Of a stretch of 32,328 nt of DNA, positions 32,189 through 32,328 are shown piece after piece (the stretch's first letter is position 1; each line of letters starts with the position of its first letter). This stretch comes from Halovenus amylolytica (GTDB taxonomy: Archaea > Halobacteriota > Halobacteria > Halobacteriales > Haloarculaceae), in NCBI GenBank assembly GCA_004015825.1, contig SAYS01000032.1, positions 1 to 32,328 on the forward strand. Direction: 5' to 3'. The notes under the pieces are model-generated. The model made no database searches, was not told where the DNA came from, and was given only the letters and a program-made list of their open reading frames with translations. A program made the translations under genes and the position numbers.

Positions 32189-32328
32189 CTGAATGCTGGG
32201 ATCATCCGTCTTTAGCTAAGCTCAGAACGTCGTGACAGTGGCGGCTTTTCGGGACTTCTTTTCGACAGGAATGAGGAGGCAACGGCTGTGTACACTGAAG
32301 CCTCCTCAGACGTAATTGAACAGCGGCT
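32189..32328. other. Right edge, upstream of the IS6 remnant
   Basis: No gene is supported in the last 140 bases. The second end of the IS6 element was looked for and not found here. Confidence 0.4.

Overview
The window is haloarchaeal DNA. The predicted proteins are strongly acidic, many genes have a TATA element about 25-30 nt before the start codon and little or no leader, and the recognisable families are haloarchaeal: Orc1/Cdc6 with ORB repeats, RdfA, a DUF5518 protein, DUF7342 proteins, HVO_A0114-type regulators and an amphi-Trp protein. There is a cdc6-linked replication origin but no rRNA, tRNA or clear housekeeping block, so this is an accessory part of a chromosome or a megaplasmid. 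Function calls rest on motif recognition by eye; no database search was run.

Layout. (1) 1-5.1 kb: a universal stress protein and an amphi-Trp protein are followed by a field of broken genes (CobW-type GTPase lacking its P-loop, oxidoreductase C-terminus, frameshifted UspA, MFS transporter N-terminus). Within this field is an intact-looking heliorhodopsin gene (3852-4640, minus). (2) 5.1-8 kb: a small minus-strand operon whose middle gene appears split by an IS200/IS605-type remnant, an orphan ribbon-helix-helix gene, and a DUF7342/TumE-like toxin-antitoxin pair. (3) 8.9-14.5 kb: an accessory segment bounded by two nearly identical 111-bp palindromic elements in inverted orientation. It holds a winged-helix regulator, an amidase fragment fused to a broken DUF7342-partner gene, a DUF7342 gene with one nonsense codon, two membrane proteins and a 7TM-PAS histidine kinase. 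(4) 14.6-16 kb: a DUF7521/HTH pair divergent from a DUF1648 membrane protein that has an 80-bp MITE inserted without breaking its frame.

(5) 16-19 kb: the origin. Orc1/cdc6 (minus) has ORB repeats on both sides. An AT-rich unwinding candidate lies between opposed ORBs upstream of the gene, and a related pair of TTAACCAA inverted repeats brackets the whole block. (6) 19-23.1 kb: two degenerate metallophosphoesterase genes, then a rod-determining factor RdfA gene followed by an archaea-specific SMC-related protein with a CxxC hook. (7) 23.1-30.9 kb: carbon metabolism. It holds an archaeal-type phosphoglycolate phosphatase, a cupin, glycerol kinase (glpK) and glycerol-3-phosphate dehydrogenase subunit A (glpA) with no glpB or glpC. 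A divergent two-gene operon encodes an AGPS/GlcD-like flavoprotein and a CCG-domain iron-sulfur protein. The shared upstream region carries two 19-bp palindromes that look like operators. (8) 30.9-32.3 kb: an 80-bp MITE and a decayed IS6-family transposase whose end resembles the MITE termini.

How the parts fit together: glpK, glpA and the flavoprotein/Fe-S pair would pass electrons from glycerol phosphate or a related substrate to the respiratory chain. Orc1, the ORBs, RdfA and the SMC-like protein form a replication and cell-organisation block. The rest is shaped by small non-autonomous elements and gene decay.
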